Notes: generated by a model not told the origin, from the sequence alone. 64,000 bases of DNA from Maricaulis sp048269565 (GCF_048269565.1 NZ_JBLXIK010000007.1:1-64000), one strand, 5' to 3'. Positions 49,385 through 59,392 are shown, counted from the stretch's first letter. Program-made: numbers and translations.

Positions 49385-50557
49385 TCAGTCCTCGACCCGC
49401 CGGCGGCGCAGGCGTTGCCAGAAGCGGCGCCGTTCCGGCTTGGGCTGGGGTTTGAGATTGATGATGAAATCGATCGCGCATTGGTGCCAGGAATGCTTCT
49501 CGGCATGGGCGCGCGGTGCGGCGCGGTCGATCTCGAGGCAGTCGAGACAGGCCTGGCGCAGATCCTCATTGATGAAACCGCCGCCGGAACCGGGAATGAT
49601 GTCCTTGGGGCCGTGGGCCGGGAAGGCCGCGACCGGTGTGCCGCAGGCCATGGCTTCCAGATTGACGAGGCCGAAAGTGTCGGTCCAGCTCGGGAAGACG
49701 AAGACATCGGCATCGGCGAAATAGCGCGCCAGCTCATCGCCGAATTTCGATCCGGGAAAGACGGTGTCGGGATATTTCTCGGCCAGCATTTCCTTTTGCG
49801 GGCCATCGCCGACGACGACCTTGGTGCCCGGCAGGTCGAGCTCGAGGAAGCCCTCGATATTCTTCTCGACCGCGATGCGTCCGACATTGACCCAGATCGG
49901 GCGCGCCAGCCCCTCATAGACATCCTTGCCATCGACGAGGCGCTTGTCCGGATTGAACTGCACCGTGTCGACGCCGCGCGCCCAGGGGGTGAGATTCTTG
50001 AAGCCGCGCGCGGCGAGATCGTCGCGCATGGACGGCGTGGTCACCATCATGCGGCCACCGGCATTATGGAACCAGCGCATGAAGGCATAGCCGGCCGCGA
50101 CCGGGATCAGCGGGAAGCGGGCGTGGACATATTCGGGGAATTTGGTGTGGTAGCTGGTGGTGAAGGGCAGTTTCCACTTCACACAGATGGCGCGCGCTGC
50201 CATGCCGAGCGGGCCTTCCGTTGCGATATGGATCGCTTCCGGTTCGAATTCCTTGAAGCGCCGGGCGATGTCCTTGCGGGCGCCGAAGGCGAGCTGGATT
50301 TCCGGATAGGTTGGCAGCGGCATCGTCTTGTAGCCGAGCCCGGGATGGATCACTTCGACCTCATGGCCCATGGCGCGGCATTCCGCGACGGTGCGCGAGA
50401 GGGTGCGCACGACCCCGTTCATTTGCGGCTCCCAGGCGTCGGTCACCAGCATGATGCGCTGCGGGCGGTCATCACCACCATTCTCGCTGTCGTCCGTCCC
50501 GTCTGTGGTGACGGGGAGGGCCTCATCGGTGTCGTCGTGTTCGGTTTGTTCGGTCAT
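49385..50557 (-). CDS. GT4-family glycosyltransferase
   Basis: A 390-residue GT-B enzyme. An acidic N-terminal tail (about 33 residues of Asp/Glu/Thr) precedes RIMLVTDAWEPQMNGVVRTL. Motifs EGPLGMAARAICVKWKLPFT, the SYHTKFPEY stretch and WARGVDTVQFNP resemble the bacterial GT4 enzymes that build glycolipids, including the SqdX-like and starvation glycosyltransferases. Its place next to Pho-controlled genes fits replacement of phospholipids by glycolipids, but no Pho box is evident at its own start. Cytosolic or membrane-associated. Confidence 0.85.
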   Translation of the reverse strand: MTEQTEHDDTDEALPVTTDGTDDSENGGDDRPQRIMLVTDAWEPQMNGVVRTLSRTVAECRAMGHEVEVIHPGLGYKTMPLPTYPEIQLAFGARKDIARRFKEFEPEAIHIATEGPLGMAARAICVKWKLPFTTSYHTKFPEYVHARFPLIPVAAGYAFMRWFHNAGGRMMVTTPSMRDDLAARGFKNLTPWARGVDTVQFNPDKRLVDGKDVYEGLARPIWVNVGRIAVEKNIEGFLELDLPGTKVVVGDGPQKEMLAEKYPDTVFPGSKFGDELARYFADADVFVFPSWTDTFGLVNLEAMACGTPVAAFPAHGPKDIIPGSGGGFINEDLRQACLDCLEIDRAAPRAHAEKHSWHQCAIDFIINLKPQPKPERRRFWQRLRRRRVED

Positions 50558-50994
50558 CGCGTTTATCTGTCGGCCTTCTTGCTACGGGCGGCGCCAGGCT
50601 CTGGCAGGCACGTCCTGTCTCTGGCCCAGCATAGCGGGCAATCGCGGGCATTGAAGCGGCGAAAGCGGTTGGCCCGGGCCAGGCCGGTTCGCCGCCGCGC
50701 ACCGGCAAGCCGGCACCGGGGGAATTGGGCTGGAAAAGCAGTGAGGGTCAAGGTGAAGTATCTTGCCCGGCACCGGTTTGCCGTGAAAGTTTCATCACTG
50801 CCCCGGGCAAAATCCCGCATCCCGCGCAAGTTTCCCTCCTGCCGGGCCGGCTTGCTCGAAACGGGTGATTTCGCCCGGATACCGGCGCTGGCGGGCAAAC
50901 AGCTCAGTGGACTTGCCGCGCCGGAAAGCCGGCATCATTGTCCGGAATATTCCCTGACAGGCCATGCCGGCCGGTTGGCAAAGGAGAGCCCGCT
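50558..50994. other. intergenic gap between divergent genes
   Basis: About 437 bases separate the glycosyltransferase and putA starts. No gene, repeat or clear operator was found; only weak open frames without ribosome sites. Confidence 0.5.
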
Positions 50995-53900
50995 GTGACT
51001 ATGACGCCTCGCGACAGCATAAACTGGGACAGCCTCGATACGGCGAAATTCGCCGATGAGAACGAGGCCGTCAGCCATCTCGCTGACCGGACCGGCCTGG
51101 ATGCCGAGGCCCAGGGGCGTATCCGCACCGCCGCGATCAAACTGGTCGAGCGCGCGCGCGCCTCAAGTCGCAATCGCGGTCTGATGGAGTCCTTCCTGCA
51201 GGAATTCGGCCTCTCCAACCGCGAAGGGCTGGCCCTGATGTGCCTGGCCGAGGCGCTGTTGCGCGTGCCCGACGCCGAGACCGCTGACCGCCTGATCGCC
51301 GAGAAGATTTCCGGTGGCGACTGGGGCGGCCATGCCGGCAAGTCGGAAAACTGGCTCGTCAATGCTTCGACCCTGGGCCTGATGCTGACCGGCGGCGTGG
51401 TCGAGATCGACCCGGAGGCGCGCAAGAATCCCTCGCTCTATCTGCGCAAGATGACGCAGAAGCTCGGCGAGCCGGTGATTCGCGCCGCGGTGATGCAGGC
51501 GATGCGGATCATGGGCGAGCAATTCGTGCTCGGCCGCACCATCAAGGAAGCGCTCAAGCGCGGCCGCAAGGGTGGCGCGGCGCTGTGCTCCTTTGACATG
51601 CTCGGCGAGGGCGCCCGCACGGCGGCTGACGCGGCGCGTTATCAAAAACGCTATCTCGACGCGATCGCCGTGGTCGGCGCGGCGCGAGGCACCGGACCCG
51701 TGGAACAGGTGCATGGGGTTTCGGTCAAGATTTCCGCCCTGCACCCGCGCCTGCACGCGGTCAAGCACGAGCGGGTGATGGCGGAGGTCTATCCGCTCCT
51801 GCTCGAACAGGCCCGCGCAGCCAAGGCCCATGATATCAGCCTGTGTTTCGACGCCGAGGAGAGCGACCGCCTGGTGTTGTCGCTGCAATTGTTCGACCGC
51901 CTCGCCCGCGAACCCGAGCTGGAGGGCTGGAATGGTCTCGGCCTCGCGGTGCAAGCCTATCAGAAGCGCGCGCCGATGGTGATCGAGCGCCTGATCGCGC
52001 TGGGCCGGGCGACCAATCGCCGCTTGCTCGTGCGCCTGGTCAAGGGCGCCTATTGGGATACCGAGATCAAGCTGGCGCACCAGATGGGCTGGCCGGACTT
52101 CCCGGTCTGGACCACCAAGCCGGCGACCGATCTCAACTTCCTCGGCTGCGCCCGCGCCATGCTGGCGGCGCCCGACGCGATCTATGGCCAGTTCGCGACC
52201 CATAATGCGCATTCGCTGTGTGCGGTGCGCGACCTGGCCGAACAGGCCGGGGTCGAGAGCTATGAATTCCAGCGCCTGCACGGGATGGGCGAAGCGCTCT
52301 ATTCCGCCGCACACGAGGCCTATGGCGATGCGCCGGTGCGGGTCTATGCCCCGGTGGGCAGCCATGAAGACCTCTTGCCCTATCTTGTCCGCCGCCTGCT
52401 CGAGAATGGTGCCAACACCTCCTTCGTGCATTCCTTCCTCGACCCGGACGTGCCGGCCGAGGATGTCGCGCGCGGTCCCTTCGAGGTGACCGACAGGATC
52501 GCGCGTCATCCGTCTATTGCGACGCCGATGGCGCTGTATGGCGACGAGCGCCCCAATTCAGCCGGGATCGACCTGTCCCAGGCCAGCGTGCGCCAACGCC
52601 TCGACAAGGCTGTCGAGGCGCTCGATGCCGCCGGACCGATCGTCGCGGCCCCGCTGGTCGGCGGGATCGACCGGCTCGGTGGTGCGGCCCGGGCCGGACA
52701 GGAATTGCCGGTCACCAGCCCGGTCGAGCGCTCGCGCATTGTCGGCACCGTGCTCGAGGCGACGACGGAGGATGTCGATGCCGCGTTCGAACTGGCGGTG
52801 GCGGCCCAGCGGATCTGGGACGCGCGCGGCGGCGAGGCCCGCGGCGCCATCCTGCGCGCCATGGCCGATGCGCTCGAGGCCGATGCCGACCGTTTCCTGG
52901 CACTGATGGCGCGCGAGGCCGGCAAGACCCTCGCCGATGGTGTCGCCGAAGTGCGCGAGGCGGCCGATTTCTGCCGCTATTACGCCGCCCAGGCCGAACG
53001 CGAGTTTGCGGCGCCCGTGCGCCTGCCCGGACCGGCCGGCGAGACCAATCATCTCGGGCTCAAGGGGCGCGGGGTGTTTGTCTGCATCAGCCCGTGGAAT
53101 TTCCCGCTGGCGATCTTCACCGGCCAGGTGGCCGCCGCGCTCGCGGCCGGCAATGCGGTGATTGCCAAACCGGCGGAACAGACGCCGCTGATCGCCTGCG
53201 AAGCGGCGCGGCTCTTCTTCCGGGCCGGACTGCCGGTCGATGTGCTGAGCATATTGCCCGGCCGCGGCGAGAGTGTCGGCGCGGCGCTGACCTATGATCC
53301 GCGCACCGCCGGCGTCGCCTTTACCGGCTCGACCGATGTTGCGCGCATGATCAACCGTTCGCTGGCGGCCCGCGACTGCGCCATCGCGCCCCTGATCGCC
53401 GAAACCGGCGGGCTCAATGCCATGTTCGTCGACACCACGGCGCTGCGCGAGCAGGTCGTCGATGATGCGGTGCTGTCGGCCTTCGGGTCGGCGGGGCAAC
53501 GCTGTTCGGCCCTGCGTATCATCCTGGTGCCCGAGGATATCGCCGATGCGACGATCACCGCGATCGCCGGCGCCATGGATGAGCTCGCCATTGGTGACCC
53601 GGCCGATCCGGCCACCGATATCGGGCCGGTGATCGATGGTGAGGCGCGCGAGATCCTGTTCACGCACATGGACCGCATGGAGGCCCAGGGCGAGGTCATC
53701 CGCCATCTCGACCCGGGCGATTGGGGCGAGACCGGCTGTTATTTCGGCCCGGCCCTGGTGGAGCTGCCCTCGCTCGATCTGCTGGAACGCGAAGTGTTCG
53801 GTCCGATTCTGCACGTGATCCGGTACAAGCGGCACGAGTTGCACGACATGGCCGCCGCGCTGGCCGAGAAGGGCTATGGTCTGACGCTGGGCATTCACTC

Positions 53901-54138
53901 GCGGCTCGAGAGTTTCCACAGGCAAATTCAGTCGGCGGTGCCGGCGGGCAATGTCTATGTGAATCGCTCGATGACCGGGGCCGTTGTCGGGGTTCAGCCC
54001 TTCGGCGGCGAGGGCTTGTCAGGCACGGGGCCAAAGGCCGGCGGGCCGCATTATCTGCACCGTTTTGCGGGTGAGCGTTGCGTCACCGTGAATATCGCGG
54101 CGCAGGGCGGCGACCCGGAATTGCTCAACCTTTCGTAA
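50995..54138 (+). CDS. putA: bifunctional proline dehydrogenase/glutamate-semialdehyde dehydrogenase
   Basis: About 1047 residues, a compact (type A) PutA that oxidises proline to glutamate. The FAD-dependent proline dehydrogenase barrel occupies about residues 130-500 (RLVKGAYWDTEIK, YEFQRLHGMGEALY) and the aldehyde dehydrogenase about 560-1040, with general base Glu803 (AETGGLNAM) and nucleophile Cys837 (GQRCSALR). There is no N-terminal ribbon-helix-helix, so it does not repress its own gene. The GTG at 50995 has AAGGAGAG seven bases upstream; an ATG two codons later is the alternative. Confidence 0.95.
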   Translation: MTMTPRDSINWDSLDTAKFADENEAVSHLADRTGLDAEAQGRIRTAAIKLVERARASSRNRGLMESFLQEFGLSNREGLALMCLAEALLRVPDAETADRLIAEKISGGDWGGHAGKSENWLVNASTLGLMLTGGVVEIDPEARKNPSLYLRKMTQKLGEPVIRAAVMQAMRIMGEQFVLGRTIKEALKRGRKGGAALCSFDMLGEGARTAADAARYQKRYLDAIAVVGAARGTGPVEQVHGVSVKISALHPRLHAVKHERVMAEVYPLLLEQARAAKAHDISLCFDAEESDRLVLSLQLFDRLAREPELEGWNGLGLAVQAYQKRAPMVIERLIALGRATNRRLLVRLVKGAYWDTEIKLAHQMGWPDFPVWTTKPATDLNFLGCARAMLAAPDAIYGQFATHNAHSLCAVRDLAEQAGVESYEFQRLHGMGEALYSAAHEAYGDAPVRVYAPVGSHEDLLPYLVRRLLENGANTSFVHSFLDPDVPAEDVARGPFEVTDRIARHPSIATPMALYGDERPNSAGIDLSQASVRQRLDKAVEALDAAGPIVAAPLVGGIDRLGGAARAGQELPVTSPVERSRIVGTVLEATTEDVDAAFELAVAAQRIWDARGGEARGAILRAMADALEADADRFLALMAREAGKTLADGVAEVREAADFCRYYAAQAEREFAAPVRLPGPAGETNHLGLKGRGVFVCISPWNFPLAIFTGQVAAALAAGNAVIAKPAEQTPLIACEAARLFFRAGLPVDVLSILPGRGESVGAALTYDPRTAGVAFTGSTDVARMINRSLAARDCAIAPLIAETGGLNAMFVDTTALREQVVDDAVLSAFGSAGQRCSALRIILVPEDIADATITAIAGAMDELAIGDPADPATDIGPVIDGEAREILFTHMDRMEAQGEVIRHLDPGDWGETGCYFGPALVELPSLDLLEREVFGPILHVIRYKRHELHDMAAALAEKGYGLTLGIHSRLESFHRQIQSAVPAGNVYVNRSMTGAVVGVQPFGGEGLSGTGPKAGGPHYLHRFAGERCVTVNIAAQGGDPELLNLS

Positions 54139-54287
54139 ACAGGTCTTAAGCGGCCTTAGGAATTGTTTATGACCGGTATCCGGGGGATTAACCGGGTGTG
54201 CCCGCTTGCCCCGGTCATTAATCGGTCATTAACTAAAAAAACCGCTTTCGACCGGTTTGCCCCGTTGACCGCGGGGCAAAGGTTGAT

Positions 54288-54336
54288 CCACTATATGTTG
54301 GGTCAGCTGGAGACGGCGGCACACTATACAGGATTT
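54288..54336 (+). promoter_or_regulatory. NrdR-like boxes upstream of nrdA
   Basis: CCACTATATGTTGGGT (54288-54303) matches my memory of the NrdR consensus at 13 of 16 positions. A weaker ACACTATACAGGATTT follows 33 bases later (54321-54336). Paired boxes about three helical turns apart are the usual layout. Confidence 0.5.
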
Positions 54337-54423
54337 TCCGGCCATTCAGGCCTGCCGGGTACGCGAATCGATTTTCGCGCACCGCAGGGAAGAATTGTCT
54401 CGGAGTTGAGGAGCATGACCATC

Positions 54424-56319
54424 ATGACGCCACCGGATTCGGCCACCAGCCGCAAGCTAGACAGCGGCGCGGACATCGTCCGTACACCCCGTCGCGGGCA
54501 GCCGAAAAACAATACGGCAGCGCATCTTCGCGTGGTGGAATCGATCCGCATCGACCGCAGCCGCGATGCCCTGCTGACCGAGTTCGGCAAGCGCACGCTG
54601 GAAGACCGCTATCTGCTGCCGGGCGAGAGCTACCAGGACATGTTTGCCCGCGTCGCCACGGCCTATGCCGATGACGCCGAGCATGCCCAGCGCCTGTATG
54701 ATTACATCTCGAATCTCTGGTTCATGCCGGCGACCCCGGTGCTCTCCAATGGCGGCGCCGATCGCGGCCTGCCGATTTCCTGTTTCCTCAATTCCGTCGG
54801 CGATTCGCTCGACGATATTGTCGGGACGTGGACGGAGAATGTCTGGCTCGCCTCCAATGGCGGCGGCATCGGCACCTATTGGGGCGATGTGCGCTCGATC
54901 GGCGAGAAGATCGGCGTCAACGGCCAGACCTCCGGCATCATTCCCTTCATCCGCGTGATGGACAGCCTGACCCTGGCGATTTCCCAGGGCTCGCTGCGCC
55001 GCGGCTCGGCCGCCGTCTATCTCGACATCCACCATCCGGAAATCGAGGAATTCCTCGAAATCCGCAAGGCATCCGGCGATTTCAATCGCAAATCGCTCAA
55101 TCTCCACCACGGCCTCAACATCACCGATGCCTTCATGGAAGCGGTGCGTGACGATACCGAATTCGAGCTGCTCTCTCCAAAGAGCAAGGAGGTCGTCAAA
55201 ACCGTCAATGCCCGCAAGCTGTGGCAGAAGGTGATCGAGCTGCGTCTGCAGACCGGCGAGCCCTACATCATTTTCTCCGACACGGTGAATGACAATCTGC
55301 CGGCCCACCAGCGCAAGCTCGGCCTCAAGGTGCGTCAGTCGAACCTGTGCTCGGAAATCATGTTGCCGACCGGTTTCGACCACAAGGGCAAGGACCGCAC
55401 CGCCGTTTGCTGCCTGTCCTCGCTCAATGCGACGAAATACCTCGAGTGGAAGGATGATCCGACCTTCATCGAGGACATTTTCCGCTTCCTCGACAATGTG
55501 CTGCAGGACTTCATCGATCGCGCGCCGCCGGAGATGGACCGTGCCGTCTATTCGGCGATCTGCGAGCGTTCGGTCGGGCTGGGGCTGATGGGTTTTCACA
55601 CCTTCCTGCAGCAGATGAATGCCCCGTTTGAATCGGCGATGGCGAAATCCTGGAACATGAAAATGTTCAAGCATATCCGCACCCATGCCGATGCGGCTTC
55701 CGTGGTGCTGGCCGAAGAGCGCGGTGCCTGCCTCGACGCCGAGGAAAATGGCGTCAAGGCGCGCTTCTCGCACAAGCTGGCGATCGCACCGACGGCTTCG
55801 ATCTCGATCATCTGTGGCGGCGTCTCCGCCGGCATCGAGCCGATCCCGGCCAATGTCTATACCCACAAGACCCTGTCCGGTTCGACCACGGTCAAGAACC
55901 CGCAGCTTGAAGCCCTGCTCGAGGAAAAGGGGCTCAACGAGCCGGAAACCTGGTCCTCCATCCTGGAGCATGAAGGCTCGGTGCAGCATATCGACGCCCT
56001 CGACGAGCACGAGAAGGCGCTGTTCCGCACCGCCTTCGAGATCGACCAGCGCTGGGTGATCGAACATGCCGCTGACCGCACGCCCTTCGTGTGCCAGTCG
56101 CAATCGCTCAATGTCTTCCTGCCGGGCGACATCGATAAGTGGGATCTGCACATGCTGCACTGGACGGCGTGGGAGCGCGGCGTGAAATCGCTGTATTACT
56201 GCCGCTCCAAATCGGTGCAGCGCACCGCCTATGCCGGTTCCAGCGCCAAGTCGGACGTCGAGGCCTCGCTCGCCGCCGCCGCACCGACCGACTATGAGGA
56301 ATGCCTCGCCTGCCAATAG
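54424..56319 (+). CDS. nrdA: class I ribonucleotide reductase large subunit
   Basis: A protein of about 631 residues that reduces ribonucleoside diphosphates. Family blocks visible are LYDYISNLWFMPATPVLSNG, PISCFLNSVGDS, SNGGGIGTYWGDVRS, RQSNLCSEIMLPTG and the C-terminal thiol pair EECLACQ that is re-reduced by thioredoxin or glutaredoxin. The N-terminus has no full ATP-cone, suggesting absent or altered overall-activity control. The GAGGAG before the start is ten bases from the ATG at 54424 and one base from an in-frame ATG at 54415; either is possible. nrdB follows after one intervening gene. Confidence 0.93.
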   Translation: MTPPDSATSRKLDSGADIVRTPRRGQPKNNTAAHLRVVESIRIDRSRDALLTEFGKRTLEDRYLLPGESYQDMFARVATAYADDAEHAQRLYDYISNLWFMPATPVLSNGGADRGLPISCFLNSVGDSLDDIVGTWTENVWLASNGGGIGTYWGDVRSIGEKIGVNGQTSGIIPFIRVMDSLTLAISQGSLRRGSAAVYLDIHHPEIEEFLEIRKASGDFNRKSLNLHHGLNITDAFMEAVRDDTEFELLSPKSKEVVKTVNARKLWQKVIELRLQTGEPYIIFSDTVNDNLPAHQRKLGLKVRQSNLCSEIMLPTGFDHKGKDRTAVCCLSSLNATKYLEWKDDPTFIEDIFRFLDNVLQDFIDRAPPEMDRAVYSAICERSVGLGLMGFHTFLQQMNAPFESAMAKSWNMKMFKHIRTHADAASVVLAEERGACLDAEENGVKARFSHKLAIAPTASISIICGGVSAGIEPIPANVYTHKTLSGSTTVKNPQLEALLEEKGLNEPETWSSILEHEGSVQHIDALDEHEKALFRTAFEIDQRWVIEHAADRTPFVCQSQSLNVFLPGDIDKWDLHMLHWTAWERGVKSLYYCRSKSVQRTAYAGSSAKSDVEASLAAAAPTDYEECLACQ

Positions 56320-56340
56320 GTCTGGCTTCGCAACAGATTG

Positions 56341-56377
56341 GAAAGCGCCGGTTTCCCCCCAGGGATGCCGGCGTTTT
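56341..56377 (+). terminator. probable terminator after nrdA
   Basis: AAGCGCCGG pairs with CCGGCGTTTT over a 17-base loop; the T-run is four bases. It begins about 20 bases after the nrdA stop. Confidence 0.6.
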
Positions 56378-56547
56378 CATGCGCGGCGTGCCGTGCAACC
56401 CGTGTCGTGCGCACGAGAAAACAGCTCGCAAACATTGTATTTGACTGGACGTGGCGCCGCGAAGCCCGTTAACCTCACTCTCCTTGAGGGCGAATCCAGG
56501 TGCAGGGGCACTGTGGAATTGCTTGTATCGCTTCTGGGGAGAGTGCG

Positions 56548-57366
56548 ATGCGACTGGGACGAACATCACAATTGCTTTGCGCGGGCGTTATTGCCCTCGC
56601 CGGGACCAGCTATGTGCTGACCGCTCCCGGTGCGGCGCGGTCCGAATGGGCCTCGACGAGCCAGATGATCCAGGGCCAGTTCGCGGTCGAGCCCGCAGTG
56701 CAGCCGCTTTCGCCCTCGGCCGCGCGCGTGGCGCTGACGGCCCTGTCGCTCAGTTCCGGCCAGGCCGACCGTGACGCCTTTGCCGCCATGACCATGGAGC
56801 CGGCGGCCCGGTTCGATATGGGATCGGCCGGCACGATCAAGATCGCCGTGCTCGACGAGAGCGCGCGTGACGCCAGTTTCGGCATTGTGCGCCCCGGGGA
56901 GGGCGAGCATTCGCCGGTGGTGGTCGACCCGTCCGCCGAACGCACGGTGGTGGCGGTCAATTACGAACGCGCCTTCGTCTCGCCCGGTGAGGGCGAACAG
57001 CTCGACGTTTCGGTGACGCCGCGCGCCGCCGTCAGTGTCGGACCGGAGGGCTCCGCTGCCGGGGCCGGTGCCGAGGTGCGGATCGGGCGCTATCTCGCCG
57101 ATGATTATCCCGGCTGGTATGTGTTCGCCGGCGCTGACCGCCGGGCGCTGATGTATGATCCGGCCCAGGGCATGGATTTCAATCGCGCCGTCTACATGAC
57201 CGATCGCGAAGTGATCGGCGACGCCCAGGCCGGCGTCGCGGTGCGCATTGGCGAGGTCGATCTCTCGCTGGCCTATGTCCAGCGCAATTACCGCTATGTC
57301 GTCGGCGTCGACAAATTCCGCGAGAACGAACAATTCGGCGCCGTCACCGTCAATTGGCGCTGGTAG
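56548..57366 (+). CDS. outer-membrane beta-barrel protein, LpxR-like C-terminus
   Basis: A 272-residue exported protein. A signal-like N-terminus (LLCAGVIALAGTSYVLTAPG) is followed by about 110 residues without a known domain and then by beta strands (GWYVFAGADRRALMYDP, VAVRIGEVDLSLAYVQRNYR) ending in FGAVTVNWRW with an aromatic terminus, as in outer-membrane barrels. The last 100 residues resemble the DUF2219/LpxR lipid A deacylase family, but the protein is short for it and I see no catalytic His/Asn/Ser set. It lies between nrdA and nrdB without an obvious link. The chosen ATG opens the signal. Confidence 0.6.
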   Translation: MRLGRTSQLLCAGVIALAGTSYVLTAPGAARSEWASTSQMIQGQFAVEPAVQPLSPSAARVALTALSLSSGQADRDAFAAMTMEPAARFDMGSAGTIKIAVLDESARDASFGIVRPGEGEHSPVVVDPSAERTVVAVNYERAFVSPGEGEQLDVSVTPRAAVSVGPEGSAAGAGAEVRIGRYLADDYPGWYVFAGADRRALMYDPAQGMDFNRAVYMTDREVIGDAQAGVAVRIGEVDLSLAYVQRNYRYVVGVDKFRENEQFGAVTVNWRW

Positions 57367-57432
57367 ACTCACTTTTCCCCGGCCAAACTGAGTCCGGCCC
57401 GCATCTAGCTGTAGACGTTTTGCTAACCACAG

Positions 57433-57448
57433 ACGCAATATGTTGTGT
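57433..57448 (+). promoter_or_regulatory. NrdR-like box upstream of nrdB
   Basis: ACGCAATATGTTGTGT matches the NrdR consensus, as I recall it, at 14 of 16 positions and ends 42 bases before the nrdB start. A degenerate palindrome (CTAGCTGTAG) about 31 bases upstream may be the partner box. Confidence 0.6.
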
Positions 57449-57490
57449 GTCGGGTCGAAACCGATTCCCATTTGCCTGAGGTGCGCTGCG

Positions 57491-58522
57491 ATGACCGAAA
57501 CTTCCCAAGAAATCCCGGGTCTGATGACCCTGAGCCATGCCTACAAGCCCTTTCGCTATCCCTGGGCGCATGATTTCTGGAAGAAGCAGCAGCAGGTTCA
57601 CTGGATGCCGGAAGAAGTTCCGCTCGGTGAGGACTGCAAGGACTGGGCGACCAAGCTCAACGACAATGAGCGCAATCTGCTGACCCAGATCTTCCGCTTC
57701 TTCACCCAGTCCGACATCGAGGTGAACGATAATTACATGGAGCGCTATGCGCGCGTCTTCAAACCGGTCGAAGTGAAGATGATGCTTTCGGCCTTCTCCA
57801 ATATGGAGACGATCCATATCGCCGCCTATGCGCTCCTGCTCGAGACGATCGGCATGCCCGACAGTGAGTTCTCCGCCTTCATGGATTACAAGGCGATGGC
57901 CGATAAGCATGATTTCATGCAGAAATTCGGCGTCGACACCAATGAGGACATCCTGCGCACCGTCGCCATGTTCGGTGCCTTCACCGAGGGTCTGCAGCTG
58001 TTCGCCTCGTTCGCGATGCTGATGAATTTCCCGCGCCTCAACAAGATGAAGGGCATGGGCCAGATCGTCACCTGGTCGATCCGCGACGAGAGCCTGCACT
58101 GCGAGGGCATGATCAAGCTGTTCCACGCCTTCGCCGAGGAAACCGGCGCCCTGAGCCAGGCGGTCAAGGATGATATCGTCGAGTGCTGCCGCACCGTTGT
58201 GGCGCTGGAAGACAAGTTCATCGAGCTCGCCTTCGAAATGGGCGAGGTCGAGGGCATGACCCCGACCGATATCAAGACCTATATCCGCTATATCGCCGAC
58301 TGGCGCCTCGGCCAGCTCGGCCTGCCCAAGATCTACAATATCGAGAAACACCCGCTGCCCTGGCTCAGCGAAATCCTCAACGGCGTCGAGCACGCCAATT
58401 TCTTCGAGGCCCGCGCCACGGAATATTCCAAGGGCGCCACCAAGGGCGACTGGCACGGCGATGACGGCGTCTGGGCCCTGTTCGACCAGGCCAAGTCGAA
58501 GAAGGTTGAGCCGGCGGAATAG
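57491..58522 (+). CDS. nrdB: class I ribonucleotide reductase small subunit
   Basis: A 343-residue di-iron radical protein. The helix with Fe ligands and the radical tyrosine is SNMETIHIAAYALLLETIG; further ligands lie in FFTQSDIEVNDNY and WSIRDESLHCEGM. It supplies the radical to NrdA. A GAGGTG ribosome site is seven bases before the ATG. Separated from nrdA by one gene and given its own NrdR-like box, so it is probably transcribed on its own. Confidence 0.95.
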   Translation: MTETSQEIPGLMTLSHAYKPFRYPWAHDFWKKQQQVHWMPEEVPLGEDCKDWATKLNDNERNLLTQIFRFFTQSDIEVNDNYMERYARVFKPVEVKMMLSAFSNMETIHIAAYALLLETIGMPDSEFSAFMDYKAMADKHDFMQKFGVDTNEDILRTVAMFGAFTEGLQLFASFAMLMNFPRLNKMKGMGQIVTWSIRDESLHCEGMIKLFHAFAEETGALSQAVKDDIVECCRTVVALEDKFIELAFEMGEVEGMTPTDIKTYIRYIADWRLGQLGLPKIYNIEKHPLPWLSEILNGVEHANFFEARATEYSKGATKGDWHGDDGVWALFDQAKSKKVEPAE

Positions 58523-59053
58523 GGGGCTGAACCACCCTTGCCTTCCCCAAAAACCCAAACCCTTGTCATCCCCGCCGGACGTCCGGCCTTGAGCCGGACG
58601 CAGAGCGGGGACCTACCCGCTATTCCAGCTGGTCTCGCGGGTAGGTCCCTGATCTGCGTCCCGCTTTCGCGGGACATCCGTCAGGGATGACAACGGGTTG
58701 TATTTTGAACCAGTGATGTCGAGGCACGCAACCATGTGTCTGGGGGCATTGCGGACGATCCGTCGGGTGTCATGCGTTTGTATGCGGGGTCATTCGTCCC
58801 TCGGGACCGTCCACAACCCGGTGAAGCCCGGCCTTCCGGCCAATTGAGGGCGGTCTGATCGTGACCGGCCCGGCGCCACCCGTCCGCCCTTTTCTGTGCA
58901 CCGTCCGGGGCGGAACGTGGGGCTATTATGCGGGCGGATGCCCCGGGCGGGGATAAGTTGGCGGCGCGGCGTGGCAAGGCGTTGTATTGCTGCGGAAATT
59001 TCTATCTCCCACCGGGGATGACAGCAATTGAGCCACATGTTAAAGTTGCAAAC
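58523..59053. other. intergenic region with repeat A
   Basis: It contains the first 131-bp palindromic repeat and otherwise no gene that I can support. An upstream in-frame extension of the GIY-YIG gene exists, but the conserved domain begins only at 59054. Confidence 0.55.
58563..58693. repeat. 131-bp palindromic repeat, copy A
   Basis: Bounded by TTGTCATCCC and GGGATGACAA. Nested stems include GTCCGGC-cttga-GCCGGAC, GGGACCTACCCGC with GCGGGTAGGTCCC, and GTCCCGC-tttc-GCGGGAC. Copy B at 59450 is the same length and nearly identical outside the innermost loop. Confidence 0.93.
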
Positions 59054-59392
59054 ATGTATGATGTCTATCTTCTGGCCTCACGGCGTAATGGCACGCTCTA
59101 CTGCGGCGTAACCAACCGGCTTCTGGCACGGGTCTATGAGCACAAGACCAAACAGGCGCTGGGTTTCACAACGCGCTATGGTGTCGACAAGCTGGTCTGG
59201 TTTGAAAGCCATGAGCTGGTCAATAATGCGATTACGCGGGAGAACCGGATCAAACGCTGGCGCCGCGCGTGGAAAGTTGCGCTGATCGAAAAAGCCAATC
59301 CCGATTGGGATGACCTCTATTGGAAGCTGGGCGGTGTCGATCCGGCGGTGATTGTGCCTGAGACGTATCGGATGTGGGAGCGGCAGGAGTAG
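59054..59392 (+). CDS. GIY-YIG nuclease-domain protein
   Basis: A 112-residue protein consisting of a single GIY-YIG-type domain. Its opening YDVYLLASRRNGTLYCGVTN is the first two strands, with the GIY-YIG pair in the degenerate forms VYL and YCG. The helix LLARVYEHKTKQALGFTTRY carries the conserved Arg, and AITRENRIKRWRRAWK the catalytic Glu. Such small stand-alone proteins (UPF0213-like) are common and their role is uncertain. It lies between two copies of the 131-bp repeat (361 and 58 bases away). An ATG 12 codons upstream is possible. Confidence 0.85.
   Translation: MYDVYLLASRRNGTLYCGVTNRLLARVYEHKTKQALGFTTRYGVDKLVWFESHELVNNAITRENRIKRWRRAWKVALIEKANPDWDDLYWKLGGVDPAVIVPETYRMWERQE

Noticed and set aside
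54163..54423. Upstream extension of nrdA by 87 codons
   Set aside because: It would cover the NrdR-like boxes and has no homology to RNR N-termini; a GAGGAG lies just before the later ATGs.
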